64,000 nt of DNA. Origin: Phascolarctobacterium sp. (GTDB lineage: Bacteria > Bacillota > Negativicutes > Acidaminococcales > Acidaminococcaceae). Position 1 is the stretch's first letter. Every line of letters begins with the position of its first letter. The translations under genes and the position numbers were made by a program. The stretch covers positions 1 to 64,000 of the forward strand of contig JAHHUH010000001.1 of the NCBI GenBank assembly GCA_020024105.1. Reading direction: 5' to 3'. Below the pieces are notes generated by a model. The model was not told where the DNA came from. It ran no database searches and was given only the letters and a program-made list of their open reading frames with translations. Positions 1-8,356 of this stretch are shown here, piece by piece.

Positions 1-990
1 GGTGCCAGCCTTTATTTACAGCCCTATCTGGAGGAGCTGGAGCTGCCCTACAGTAACCTGCTGACTGCAGGCATTACCCTGATCTTTATGGCTCCCCTGC
101 TCAGAGCAGTTTTAAGTAATAAAATGCATAGTGGTGAGCTGTACTCCATTCTCTGGCTGAAACGTCGTACCAACCATCTGCCCCTCTTACTCTTGATTTT
201 CTTTAAATTCCTCGTGGTGGGTATCGCCCTCCACTTTGTTTTCAGCGTCCTGGTCGGACTCCACTCCCTGATTTCCCTGCTGGCCGTATTGGCAGCAGCC
301 TACTTCATCTACCATTCCGACTGGCTGCTTAGCGAATATTTACGCATGGAATCCCGTTTCCTGGTCAACTTGAACGAAAAGCATATGCGCAAGCATAGAG
401 AAACACTCCAGAGCGGACAGCAGAAGGACTTCCGCTGGTTTGACGAGGAGCTGCATATTGCCAGCTATACCCTCAAGACAGGCTCTAAGCTCATTGGCAA
501 AAAGCTGCTGCAGACTAATTTCCGTCCCTACTACGGCTGTAATATTCTTCAGATTACTACGCCCCAGCAGACTGTGGATATGCCCGGTGGCCAATATGTC
601 CTAGAAGCGGACTCCACCCTGCTGTTCATCGGCACTAAGGCCCAGCTGAAGGCCGTCAACGCCGGTATTGCCAAGGGTGTTCTGGAGCTGGAGCTGGGTA
701 CTCCGGCCCTCAGCCTGAAGGAAGCCATGCTGCAGACCGAAGGCCAGCAGCTGGGTGAGCCCTTCCTCCCCTGCGCCATCACCATTGACGAGCATTCCCA
801 GCTTTTGGGCAAAACCATTAAAGCGGCTAATATCAGAAACCGCTGGGAAGGCCTGGTCATCGGTCTGGAAAGAGGAGCCTATACCTTTACCAACCCCAAT
901 GTTTCCCTGGTCTTTGAAAAAGGAGATCTGCTCTGGGTATTGGGCAAGCAAAAACTGATTAATAATTTAATTCGCGAAGAAATTCTGTAA
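1..990 (+). CDS. Cation:proton antiporter C-terminal part with two RCK_C domains (5' truncated)
   Basis: The reading frame is open from base 1, so the gene begins before the window; the ATG at 88 is internal. The visible part has three hydrophobic segments (around bases 55-120, 178-260 and 265-325) and then a soluble tail. Counting from the internal Met at 88, residues about 122-190 and 226-295 are two TrkA_C/RCK_C-like modules, each with the pattern 'xLIGKxLxxxxx ... GDxLxxxGxxxxL'. This layout fits a CPA2-type Na+ or K+/H+ antiporter whose cytoplasmic RCK domains bind a regulatory ligand. The transported ion cannot be told from this fragment. A terminator follows directly. Confidence 0.75.
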   Translation, partial: GASLYLQPYLEELELPYSNLLTAGITLIFMAPLLRAVLSNKMHSGELYSILWLKRRTNHLPLLLLIFFKFLVVGIALHFVFSVLVGLHSLISLLAVLAAAYFIYHSDWLLSEYLRMESRFLVNLNEKHMRKHRETLQSGQQKDFRWFDEELHIASYTLKTGSKLIGKKLLQTNFRPYYGCNILQITTPQQTVDMPGGQYVLEADSTLLFIGTKAQLKAVNAGIAKGVLELELGTPALSLKEAMLQTEGQQLGEPFLPCAITIDEHSQLLGKTIKAANIRNRWEGLVIGLERGAYTFTNPNVSLVFEKGDLLWVLGKQKLINNLIREEIL

Positions 991-1007
991 GAGAAGCTTT
1001 ATAAAAT

Positions 1008-1047
1008 TAAGACCTGTTATCTGCTTGAATGCGATAACAGGTCTTTT
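1008..1047 (+). terminator. Rho-independent terminator after the antiporter gene
   Basis: The arms AGACCTGTTATC and GATAACAGGTCT enclose a loop of about 11 nt and are followed by a T-rich run. The hairpin starts about 18 nt after the stop codon. Confidence 0.85.
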
Positions 1048-1240
1048 ACTTTGCTTTTTTATCAACGTAACTGGAAAAGTGCCAGATACTAAGGGCTCAG
1101 CCGTAGCACCTTTAAAACTAAGGAGCAGGAATTTGTCGGCATCCCCTACCAATGTACTCCACTCCAGCTAAAGCAAAAGCCAGAGCAATAGAAAACGCTT
1201 TTTCCTTGGGTAGCAGTATCTGATGGTTCTTCCAGAGCAT

Positions 1241-1275
1241 AAAAAAACAGGCACAGCTAAGGCTGTACCTGTTAT
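1241..1275 (-). terminator. Rho-independent terminator after the zinc-ribbon gene
   Basis: On the minus strand, ACAGGTACAGCC pairs with GGCTGTGCCTGT and a run of seven T follows. Confidence 0.85.
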
Positions 1276-1296
1276 CTGCTACTTAATCAGTAGTTA

Positions 1297-1587
1297 TTAG
1301 TTACCTTTACGAGCGTTGAAGCATTCGCGGCAGTATACCGGACGGTCCATGGAAGGACGGAAAGGAACTTTGGTTTCTTTGCCACATTCAGCGCAAACTG
1401 CATCAAACATTTCGCGTTGAGGACGATCATTAGCGGTACCCATGCGTTGTTTACGAGCTTGACGGCAAGCGGGGCAACGGCGAGGTTCATTGGTGAAACC
1501 TTTTTCTTCATAGAATTCTTGTTCGGAAGCGGAGAATACGAATTCTTCGCCGCATTCAACGCATTTTAAAGTTTTGTCTTCTTTCAT
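1297..1587 (-). CDS. Zinc-ribbon domain protein
   Basis: A 96-residue protein with two CxxC pairs in each half: CVEC and CPAC in the first, CAEC and CREC in the second. This is the pattern of two four-cysteine zinc ribbons. Small proteins of this kind are common in Firmicutes and are annotated only as zinc-ribbon proteins; their role is not established, and nucleic-acid binding is a guess from the fold. The start at 1587 is chosen because AGGAGTG lies about 10 nt upstream; a frame start at 1608 would put that site inside the gene. It has its own terminator and appears monocistronic. Confidence 0.8.
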   Translation of the reverse strand: MKEDKTLKCVECGEEFVFSASEQEFYEEKGFTNEPRRCPACRQARKQRMGTANDRPQREMFDAVCAECGKETKVPFRPSMDRPVYCRECFNARKGN

Positions 1588-1804
1588 TGATTGATCACTC
1601 CTAATCATAGTTATACATACCTCAAAGAGAACTGGTAGATGTTACCACTGCTTCCTCATGTCGCCTATGATATAGAAGAAGTTAGGAACCCTAATCGGAC
1701 TACTGAGATACACTACTGTTAGTATATATGAGCATTGTACAAATGTCAACCAAAGTTATCCAGATGAAAAAATTAATTTTCTCGTCCATACTAGGAAAGC
1801 TCCG

Positions 1805-2632
1805 TTATTTTTTTACAGCCAGGCTCCGCACGGACACATCCACGTTTTTCACCTGCATGGCGGTCATATATTCCACCTTTTCCTTAACCTTCCGCTGCAG
1901 CTGCCTGGTGACCTGCATTACCTGCACTCCATAAAAGAGTATTACCTCAATAACAATGGTGATGCCCTTGCTGTCACTTCGGCGACGGACGCTGACCCAA
2001 AGAACCCGGTCCACCCCCAGCATCTTCTTCGCGATGATCTGGATGATGTTTTCAATAACCCGGTCCGAAATAAGCAGCTTACCATAAAAGCTGAAGGCGG
2101 GACGAACCACGGAGCGGTCCGCATCCTTCGGTTTCTTTCTTTCCTTGGAAAAAAGATTATAGGGCAAATTGGCAAAATAACCGGTAAAATGGGATTTCAG
2201 CTCCACCGAGGGCACGGGCACGATATGCTTGCCCTCCTGGAGGCGGGAATGCCTAGCCCGCTTAATTTCCGCCTTGCTGGCAATCTGGGTAATATACACA
2301 GTTTTTACCGGCGGCTCCAGTCCCAGACGACCGGTAATTTTCTTAATCATATTATCCGAGGTAGCAATAATCAGCAGTCGGCGGATACCGCTCTTGGCCA
2401 AGGCCTCCTTAACCTGGCGGACATGCTCGTCCTCCGTAAAGATGGCCCTCCGCACGGCCTGTATTCTATTTTCCTCATTCTTAGCCGAGGTACCTGCTAA
2501 AATCTTAGTACCCTTAATCAAAAGGCCATCGTCAATGATGGCATCACATTTATTGTCGTGAGCCACGCCAATAGCATGATGGCTCTTACCTGTACCACTG
2601 GGGCCAACAAAGGCAACAACTTCCATGGTCAT
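1805..2632 (-). CDS. P-loop NTPase fused to an Asp23/Gls24-like domain
   Basis: A 275-residue protein. Residues 10-17 are a textbook Walker A motif (GPSGTGKS). From about residue 178 to 270 the sequence follows the Asp23/Gls24 pattern: 'ISDRVIENIIQIIAKKMLGV', then alternating beta strands, then 'VTRQLQRKVKEKVEYMT' and 'VKNVDVSV'. Compare the stand-alone Asp23 protein at 45774-46274, which has 'VADEVISIVASLAAQEVNGV' and 'ALEVQEKVKDAIETMTG'. Asp23 proteins act in cell-envelope stress in Firmicutes, so ATP-dependent envelope work is an inference. The gene lies 18 nt after the PHP gene and is probably the last gene of the nlpC-pepA-PHP run. GGG sits 7 nt before the chosen ATG. Confidence 0.7.
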   Translation of the reverse strand: MTMEVVAFVGPSGTGKSHHAIGVAHDNKCDAIIDDGLLIKGTKILAGTSAKNEENRIQAVRRAIFTEDEHVRQVKEALAKSGIRRLLIIATSDNMIKKITGRLGLEPPVKTVYITQIASKAEIKRARHSRLQEGKHIVPVPSVELKSHFTGYFANLPYNLFSKERKKPKDADRSVVRPAFSFYGKLLISDRVIENIIQIIAKKMLGVDRVLWVSVRRRSDSKGITIVIEVILFYGVQVMQVTRQLQRKVKEKVEYMTAMQVKNVDVSVRSLAVKK

Positions 2633-2650
2633 CAGCCTGCCCTTCTTTAT

Positions 2651-3460
2651 CTACTTATAGTCTAACACTGCCTGCACTTTGGCTGCTTCCACCTTAAAAA
2701 TACCTAAATGAAGGGGAAAGCGGTCAGGAATAGCATGAAAATCACTGCCGCCACTTACCAGCAGCTGATATTTCTCTGCCAGGGCCAGCCATTTTTCCCG
2801 CTCCTCAGCAGAAGCACTGGGATGGTATACCTCAATCCCGTCAAAGGGTACCTGCTGGAGCAGCCGTTCCGGCAGGCTACCATCGGTCAGCTCGCTGGGA
2901 TGGGCCAGGATGGCAATGCCGCCTGCCTGATGAATCAGCTCCACCGCTTCCTCCGGTGCCAGCTTGGGTTGGGGTACATAGGCCGGACCCCCATTATGGA
3001 GCAGTGCGTCGAATACCTCCTGCACCGTTTTAAAATAGCCCTTACGTACCAGGGCCTTCGCTACATGGGGACGACCTACGGCCCTATTCTTCTGGTCACA
3101 GGCCTCCACCTGCAGCTCATAGCCCAGCTTATGGAGTTTGTCCAGCATCCGTTGCAGGCGCAGCTCCCGCGCATGGCGCAGCTCATTCATCTTCTGGTAC
3201 AGGGGCTCGTTGGTCATATCAATATAATAAGCCAGGATATGGATGCTTTCATCCCTCTGCTGGGTACCCAGCTCCACACCGGGAATGATGCGCAGTCCCC
3301 GCTGGGCCGCAGCTGCCTGGGCCTCAGCCACGCCGTTCCAGGAATCATGGTCCGTCACGGCTAATACCTTAATTCCCACCTGGGCAGCCTCCTCCACCAG
3401 CTCCGTCGGAGTATAACGGCCGTCGGAAAAGGTGCTGTGGGTATGCAAATCTACCAACAT
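2651..3460 (-). CDS. PHP-domain phosphoesterase (RNase AM / YciV-like)
   Basis: A 269-residue PHP protein. The metal-binding signature is plain: HTHSTFSDG at residues 6-14, VTDHDS near residue 37, a GVE around residue 62, and a C-terminal GSDFH. Relatives include YciV/RNase AM (3',5'-nucleoside bisphosphate phosphatase, 5'-3' exoribonuclease) and polymerase-type PHP domains; the length and lack of extra domains fit the former. The ATG overlaps the TAA of pepA by one base, so the two are translationally coupled. Confidence 0.85.
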   Translation of the reverse strand: MLVDLHTHSTFSDGRYTPTELVEEAAQVGIKVLAVTDHDSWNGVAEAQAAAAQRGLRIIPGVELGTQQRDESIHILAYYIDMTNEPLYQKMNELRHARELRLQRMLDKLHKLGYELQVEACDQKNRAVGRPHVAKALVRKGYFKTVQEVFDALLHNGGPAYVPQPKLAPEEAVELIHQAGGIAILAHPSELTDGSLPERLLQQVPFDGIEVYHPSASAEEREKWLALAEKYQLLVSGGSDFHAIPDRFPLHLGIFKVEAAKVQAVLDYK

Positions 3461-4947
3461 TAGAGGGTACCTGCGTATTTAATCAGGGTTAAAGCACCAA
3501 AGCCGGTACCACCCTTTACCTTATAGCCACTGGTTTTGGTAGCTGTGGAGGTGCCGCCAATATCAATATGCGCCCATTCCACGCCCTCTGCAATAAATTC
3601 ACCTACGAATAGGCCACCAGTAATACAGCTGCCATAACGGCCGGCACTATTGAGCACGTCCGCTACATCGCTCTTAATAGCCTCCTTCAGGTCGGGCAGG
3701 CTGGGCAGCTGCCAGAGGGGCTCGCCTGCTTTTTTACCGGCTGCCTTCAAATCCTCAGCCAGGGAATCCTTATTGGTAATAATACCGCTGGTTTCCGTGC
3801 CCAAAGCTACCATAACGCCACCGGTTAGGGTTGCAATATCAATAACCCGCTTTGCGCCCAGAGCACAGGCATGGCACACGCCATCAGCCAGCACCAGACG
3901 ACCCTCGGCATCACAGGAAATAACCTCGATGGTCTTGCCATTAGCGGCCTTGACTACGTCACCAGGACGGTAAGCATCTGCGTCCGGCATATTTTCGGCA
4001 CAGGCCATAATGCTCATTACGTTACAGGGCAGCTTCAAAGCGGCAATAGCCTTAATTGCAGCCAGAACATTGGCTGCACCGGTCATATCGTCCTTCATCT
4101 CGCCCATATTATCATCCGGTTTAATAGAAATACCGCCGGTATCAAAGGTAATACCCTTGCCCACGTAAGCAGTATAGGGTGCATCACCGGCACCATTATA
4201 TTTCAGAGTAATCATTTTCGGCTTCTGTACGCTGCCACGGCCAACGGCCAAAATAGCGCCCATGCCCAGTCTTTCCATGTCCTTTTCTTCCAGGACTTCA
4301 ATTTCCAGACCAAACTCCTCTGCCACCTTGGCAGCCTCCTGTGCCATCACCGCAGGGGTCACAATATTTGCCGGACGGTTAACCAGATTACGTACCAGGC
4401 TGACTGCGTCCGCTTCAACAGCGGCCTCGGCTACAAGGGCCTCCTTATCTGCAGCAGCGGCAGTAATAGCCACGGTGCAGTCAGTAGGCGGCTGGGGCTT
4501 GCCCTTGCATTCGGTAAAGGTATAGGCACCCAGGTAAAGGCCCTCTACAAGAGCCTGCAGATAATGTCCCTTCTTAGGGTCCTGCAGCAGAGGTACGGCA
4601 ATAGTAGCAGCTGCCAGCTTCTGGTCATGTAAATGACGGGCCAAGGTACCTGCTGCCTTACGCATGTTGGTAGGAGTACAAGCCTTTCCCTCACCACAAC
4701 CCACTAACACAATCTCCTGTAATAAGTCTCCCTGCATCACCGTCAGGGTATGAAGGGCACCTACGGAAAAAATCTCCTGATGACGTGCAGTATAGGCTGC
4801 CACCAGATCTGCAATACTGGCAGGCAGGTTCAGCTTAGCTACACCTGCCAGACATTCCTTGCATAGCATGAGCACAACACAGGGTACTTTTTTATATTCT
4901 GCAGCGGTAAAGGCCACCGCACTACATTGCATATGATTCAAAAACAT
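3460..4947 (-). CDS. pepA: Leucyl aminopeptidase (M17 family)
   Basis: A 495-residue cytosolic aminopeptidase that removes N-terminal residues using two metal ions. Key blocks are visible: VGKGITFDTGGISIKP (catalytic Lys and metal ligands), DMTGAANV, and DAEGRLVLADG, the M17 signature with the second catalytic region. Length matches the family. AAGGAG lies 8 nt before the ATG at 4947. The gene sits between an NlpC/P60 peptidase and a PHP phosphoesterase and overlaps the latter by one base. Confidence 0.95.
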   Translation of the reverse strand: MFLNHMQCSAVAFTAAEYKKVPCVVLMLCKECLAGVAKLNLPASIADLVAAYTARHQEIFSVGALHTLTVMQGDLLQEIVLVGCGEGKACTPTNMRKAAGTLARHLHDQKLAAATIAVPLLQDPKKGHYLQALVEGLYLGAYTFTECKGKPQPPTDCTVAITAAAADKEALVAEAAVEADAVSLVRNLVNRPANIVTPAVMAQEAAKVAEEFGLEIEVLEEKDMERLGMGAILAVGRGSVQKPKMITLKYNGAGDAPYTAYVGKGITFDTGGISIKPDDNMGEMKDDMTGAANVLAAIKAIAALKLPCNVMSIMACAENMPDADAYRPGDVVKAANGKTIEVISCDAEGRLVLADGVCHACALGAKRVIDIATLTGGVMVALGTETSGIITNKDSLAEDLKAAGKKAGEPLWQLPSLPDLKEAIKSDVADVLNSAGRYGSCITGGLFVGEFIAEGVEWAHIDIGGTSTATKTSGYKVKGGTGFGALTLIKYAGTL

Positions 4948-4970
4948 CTTCTAACTCCTTTGATTACTTT

Positions 4971-6260
4971 TTACTTATATTCAACACCGTTCCAGAGGCT
5001 GTCCAACATGGTAGCACCACTGGCGGACTGCAGGGATAAATCGCTGACGATAACCCGCATTACCGGTACGTTATTGCCATCCTGATAATAGCTGCCCAGG
5101 GCATGGATGGCAAAGGGAACGTCATTGGAGGTTCCTAAATAGATAAAGCAGTGATTCTCCTTAAAGAGACCGGCACCGGGACGAAGTCCACGAATGGCCT
5201 CCAGACGCTGCTCACTAGTCAGACCATCAAAATTATGCTTGACACCGGCAGTAGCCGCCTGCTGGTCCGCATCACGGGGCAGATAAATACCCACGGTACG
5301 GTAAGCATTATAAAGCAGGCTGGAACAGTCCACACTACTCTTCAGGCCACCCCAACCATAGGGCATGCCATAAAATTTAAAGGCCGCAGTGATAATGTTG
5401 TTGGAGGTATAGGGCAGATAACCCTCATGGAGTAAAATATTATTTTTACGGATAATGGTCTTGACCTTGGCCAGGCTGCCGTCATCATTACGCATGGGCG
5501 CATAGAATACATAGGTACTTCCCAGCTGCTCGCTGACCGGCAGGATGGATCCCTGTTGGTATTCTACAAATTCACCCCAGGTTTTTAATTTGATATTCTT
5601 GCCGGTAACTACCAGGAAATCCTTAGGCTGAGCATATTCCAGCCAAGTAGTCCTATCGGTCAGGGCCATATCAAATTTACTAAGCCAACCGCTGTAATTA
5701 CGGCTTTGGACATAGTAAAAATAGCCATTATCGCTCTGATGTAAGACGATGAGGGGCTCACATGGGTCCAGGCTGGTTTCCTGCAGTAGGTCAAATTCCT
5801 TATCATTGGCATAGTAAAAAAGACGCTCTCCCGTAGGCAGGCCACGTAAATCACTACGTCTGATGGTGACGCCGTAGCGGACAGCAACCGTTGCTGGTAC
5901 GGCCTTCAAATTAGTCTGCTTCTTCAGGATTTCCTTATAATTATTACTAACCTTATTCCCATTAAGACAAATCTCGTCCTCCAGCAGTTCATAATGGCTC
6001 AGCTGTTGGCGCAGCTCTGCTCCTGAGATGGTGGTCGGATAGGCGGTCAAATCATAAACAGAACTGGAGCTTGCCCTAATTTTTTTATTCAGGTCAGCCA
6101 CGCCTTGAGCATCTAAAATAAGCTCCTCTCCCCGAGGATTATTCTCCGTCCAGTAATCCGCCGTTATCAGCCTGCTAAAATTAGTGATACCCGTTGCTTC
6201 CACAGGCCAGGCTACACAGCAGCAGCACAAAAGTAGTATGCTTAAAATCTTATATGTCAT
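4971..6260 (-). CDS. Secreted SH3-domain NlpC/P60 (C40) cell-wall peptidase
   Basis: A 429-residue exported protein. Residues 1-23 form a signal peptide with a hydrophobic, cysteine-rich core (LLLCCCC) that ends near VEATG; it is not a clean lipobox. The middle carries bacterial SH3-like segments (for example 'TGERLFYYANDKEFDLLQ' and 'DNGYFYYVQSRNYSGWL'). The C-terminal third is NlpC/P60: YGWGGLKSSVDCSSL contains the catalytic Cys and NHCFIYLG ... IHALG the His region. Such enzymes cut peptide bonds in peptidoglycan. It precedes pepA by 23 nt. GGGGGAGG lies upstream of the ATG. Confidence 0.85.
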   Translation of the reverse strand: MTYKILSILLLCCCCVAWPVEATGITNFSRLITADYWTENNPRGEELILDAQGVADLNKKIRASSSSVYDLTAYPTTISGAELRQQLSHYELLEDEICLNGNKVSNNYKEILKKQTNLKAVPATVAVRYGVTIRRSDLRGLPTGERLFYYANDKEFDLLQETSLDPCEPLIVLHQSDNGYFYYVQSRNYSGWLSKFDMALTDRTTWLEYAQPKDFLVVTGKNIKLKTWGEFVEYQQGSILPVSEQLGSTYVFYAPMRNDDGSLAKVKTIIRKNNILLHEGYLPYTSNNIITAAFKFYGMPYGWGGLKSSVDCSSLLYNAYRTVGIYLPRDADQQAATAGVKHNFDGLTSEQRLEAIRGLRPGAGLFKENHCFIYLGTSNDVPFAIHALGSYYQDGNNVPVMRVIVSDLSLQSASGATMLDSLWNGVEYK

Positions 6261-6366
6261 TACAAGGCGCCTCCCCCGAAAATATTCTAATATTAATGAA
6301 TTCTGTATAAATAAAAAAAATCCTGCATTAAACTAGGGATTTTTTCCTGAAGCGGACAGCGGCTCA

Positions 6367-6404
6367 TAAAAAAAGCTACAGCTCTCTCCAAGAGCTGTAG
6401 CTTA
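6367..6404 (-). terminator. Rho-independent terminator after efp
   Basis: On the minus strand, AGCTACAGCTCT pairs with AGAGCTGTAGCT and a run of seven T follows. Confidence 0.9.
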
Positions 6405-6422
6405 ATTTATGCTAATTTTAAA

Positions 6423-6980
6423 TTATGCACGTTCGATATAGTCACCGGTTCTGGTATCAATGCGGAGTACATCGCCTTCGTTGATGAACAGAGGAACCTT
6501 AACGGTATAGCCGGTATCCATTTTAGCTTGCTTGCTGCCACCGGTAGCGGTATCACCTTTGATGCCGGGTTCAGTTTCAACAACGGTCAATTCAACGGTG
6601 TTCGGCAGGTCAACGCCCAATACACGACCTTCATAGATCATGATTTTAACGTCCATATTTTCTTTCAGGAAGTTCAGAGCAGTACCCAATTGTTCCTTGC
6701 TCAATTCGATTTGGTCATAGGTTTCATTATCCATGAATACATACATACCATCATTTTCATAGAGGTATTGCATTTCACGACGGTCGATACGAGCTTTCGG
6801 CAAACGCTCGCCTGCATTAAAGGTACGTTCTACAACAGCACCGGTGCACAGGTTACGCATTTTAGCACGTACGAATGCTGCGCCTTTACCAGGTTTTACG
6901 TGTTGGAACTCAACAACTTGCCAAGCATCACCGTCGATGGTAACGGTTACGTTGGTTTTGAACTCATTAGTGGAAATCAT
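6423..6980 (-). CDS. efp: Elongation factor P
   Basis: A 185-residue protein of full family length with the three-domain EF-P layout. It relieves ribosome stalling at polyproline. The tip loop reads KPGKGAAF, placing the modifiable lysine at residue 32. The C-terminal end carries the conserved GD.L.IDTRTG.Y..R signature. AGGAGGG precedes the ATG. It follows the M24 peptidase by 27 nt, a common Firmicute pairing, and is closed by a strong terminator. Confidence 0.97.
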   Translation of the reverse strand: MISTNEFKTNVTVTIDGDAWQVVEFQHVKPGKGAAFVRAKMRNLCTGAVVERTFNAGERLPKARIDRREMQYLYENDGMYVFMDNETYDQIELSKEQLGTALNFLKENMDVKIMIYEGRVLGVDLPNTVELTVVETEPGIKGDTATGGSKQAKMDTGYTVKVPLFINEGDVLRIDTRTGDYIERA

Positions 6981-7007
6981 TATTTAGCCCTCCTATAAAT
7001 TTCTCGC

Positions 7008-8066
7008 TTAAATAATTTCAATAAGCTGCTTTTCGACTCCGTTCAAGGCAATTGCCCCTTCCTCAGTCAAAACAACAGTATCTTCTATACGAACCCCGCC
7101 TTCGCCGGGAATGTATACACCAGGCTCAATGGTGAATATCATGCCTGTTTCTAATTTAGTATTACCTCTTTTATTAATCATGGGCAACTCGTGAACCTCC
7201 AGGCCCACACCATGTCCCAGACCATGGACGAAGTAGTCCCCCATGCCATGTCCAGCAATTACGTCACGAACGATGGCGTCCAGCTCCCGGCCGGTCATGC
7301 CCACACAGGCAGACTTCATACCCTTCAGCTGACTCTCCAGGACGGTATTATAAATCTCCTTCTGACGCTCACTGGCCTGTCCCAGAACGACAGTACGAGT
7401 CATGTCAGAATGATAACCACGGTAAACTGCACCAAAATCAAAGGTAATAAAATCACCCAAAGCTACTACCTTGTCAGACGCCATGCCATGGGGCAGAGCA
7501 GAACGGACACCGGAAGCAACAATGGTATCAAAGGAAACCTTTTCACTACCCAGGGCGCGCATATAATATTCCAGGCGTCCAGCCAGAGAACGCTCAGTGC
7601 GACCGGGCTTGATTTCACCGAGGAGCTTCATAAAGGCCTCATCGGCAATACTTGCAACCTTTAGCAGCAAATCCAATTCCTTTTTATCCTTAATCATGCG
7701 GATACCGCTAAAATCCAGGCTTTTCAGGCTGATACCCTCTGCCAGGAAGCTTTTTAAATCCACATAATCGGTATAACTATAGTTAGCGCCATCAAAGCCG
7801 ACGACCTTAGCTTCCTTAGCCAGCTGAGCAGCTGCAGCCCAAATGCTGCCAGTATATTCCAGAACCTGGAAATGCTTCATTTCTGCTCGCGCCTGTTCGG
7901 TGTAGCGGCCATCAGTAATCAAAACGCCCTTACCAGCGTCCAGATAGAGTAAGCTGGAATCACCACTAAAGCCTGTTAGATACCTAATGGTAGTAACATC
8001 CTTAATAACTACGGACTCCACAGATTCACGTGCCATAATCTCCAGCACTTTGTTTAATCGAGTCAC
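7008..8066 (-). CDS. Xaa-Pro aminopeptidase family (M24)
   Basis: A 352-residue metallopeptidase that removes residues ahead of proline. It has an N-terminal creatinase-like domain (to about residue 125) and a pita-bread catalytic domain. The five metal ligands are visible: Asp in FDFGAVY, Asp in HSDMTRT, His in GLGHGVGLEVHE, Glu in TIEPGVY and Glu in VRIEDTV. The start is GTG with AAGGTGG 7 nt upstream. efp lies directly downstream, probably in the same transcript. Confidence 0.92.
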   Translation of the reverse strand: MTRLNKVLEIMARESVESVVIKDVTTIRYLTGFSGDSSLLYLDAGKGVLITDGRYTEQARAEMKHFQVLEYTGSIWAAAAQLAKEAKVVGFDGANYSYTDYVDLKSFLAEGISLKSLDFSGIRMIKDKKELDLLLKVASIADEAFMKLLGEIKPGRTERSLAGRLEYYMRALGSEKVSFDTIVASGVRSALPHGMASDKVVALGDFITFDFGAVYRGYHSDMTRTVVLGQASERQKEIYNTVLESQLKGMKSACVGMTGRELDAIVRDVIAGHGMGDYFVHGLGHGVGLEVHELPMINKRGNTKLETGMIFTIEPGVYIPGEGGVRIEDTVVLTEEGAIALNGVEKQLIEII

Positions 8067-8131
8067 TTTTTCACCACCTTATCTAAATCAAAGACACAAA
8101 GTTCCTAAGTATTTTACCACTTATTTAAGTA

Positions 8132-8356
8132 TTATTCAATAATTTCTACAGGAAAAGGCATATTTCCTAATATTTTCAGCACATCCTCATAGGTATCGGG
8201 GGTTGCATAAAGCTTTACCAGTCCAGCCTTACCATCCACGGTGCCTACCAGAGCCAAATATTCATAGCCCTCCATAATCCAGTTTACATCAGCGATATGC
8301 TCCGGTGCTACCTTGATGTAAATCATATCCCTGTTAGCTTCGACAGCGGTGCTCAT
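8132..8356 (-). CDS. DUF4911 domain protein
   Basis: A 74-residue acidic protein with the DUF4911 pattern: 'IYIKVAPEHIADVNWIMEGYEYLALV' followed by a short beta-rich end (LVKLYATPD ... FPVEIIE). Its fold suggests a regulatory or ligand-binding role, but function is unknown. It starts within the stop region of the U32 gene (ATGA, 4-nt overlap), so it is probably translated with it; the pairing is common in Negativicutes and Clostridia. Confidence 0.75.
   Translation of the reverse strand: MSTAVEANRDMIYIKVAPEHIADVNWIMEGYEYLALVGTVDGKAGLVKLYATPDTYEDVLKILGNMPFPVEIIE

Larger units (their letters stand above)
991..1296. other. Convergent intergenic stretch between two terminators
   Basis: This region separates the plus-strand antiporter from the minus-strand zinc-ribbon gene. 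It holds one terminator for each side. Between them, at about 1050-1240, I see no supported gene; a 61-codon minus-strand frame there overlaps the antiporter and has no ribosome binding site or recognisable product. Confidence 0.6.

Noticed and set aside
967..1152. A 61-codon minus-strand frame after the antiporter gene
   Set aside because: It overlaps the antiporter end and its terminator, and has no ribosome binding site.
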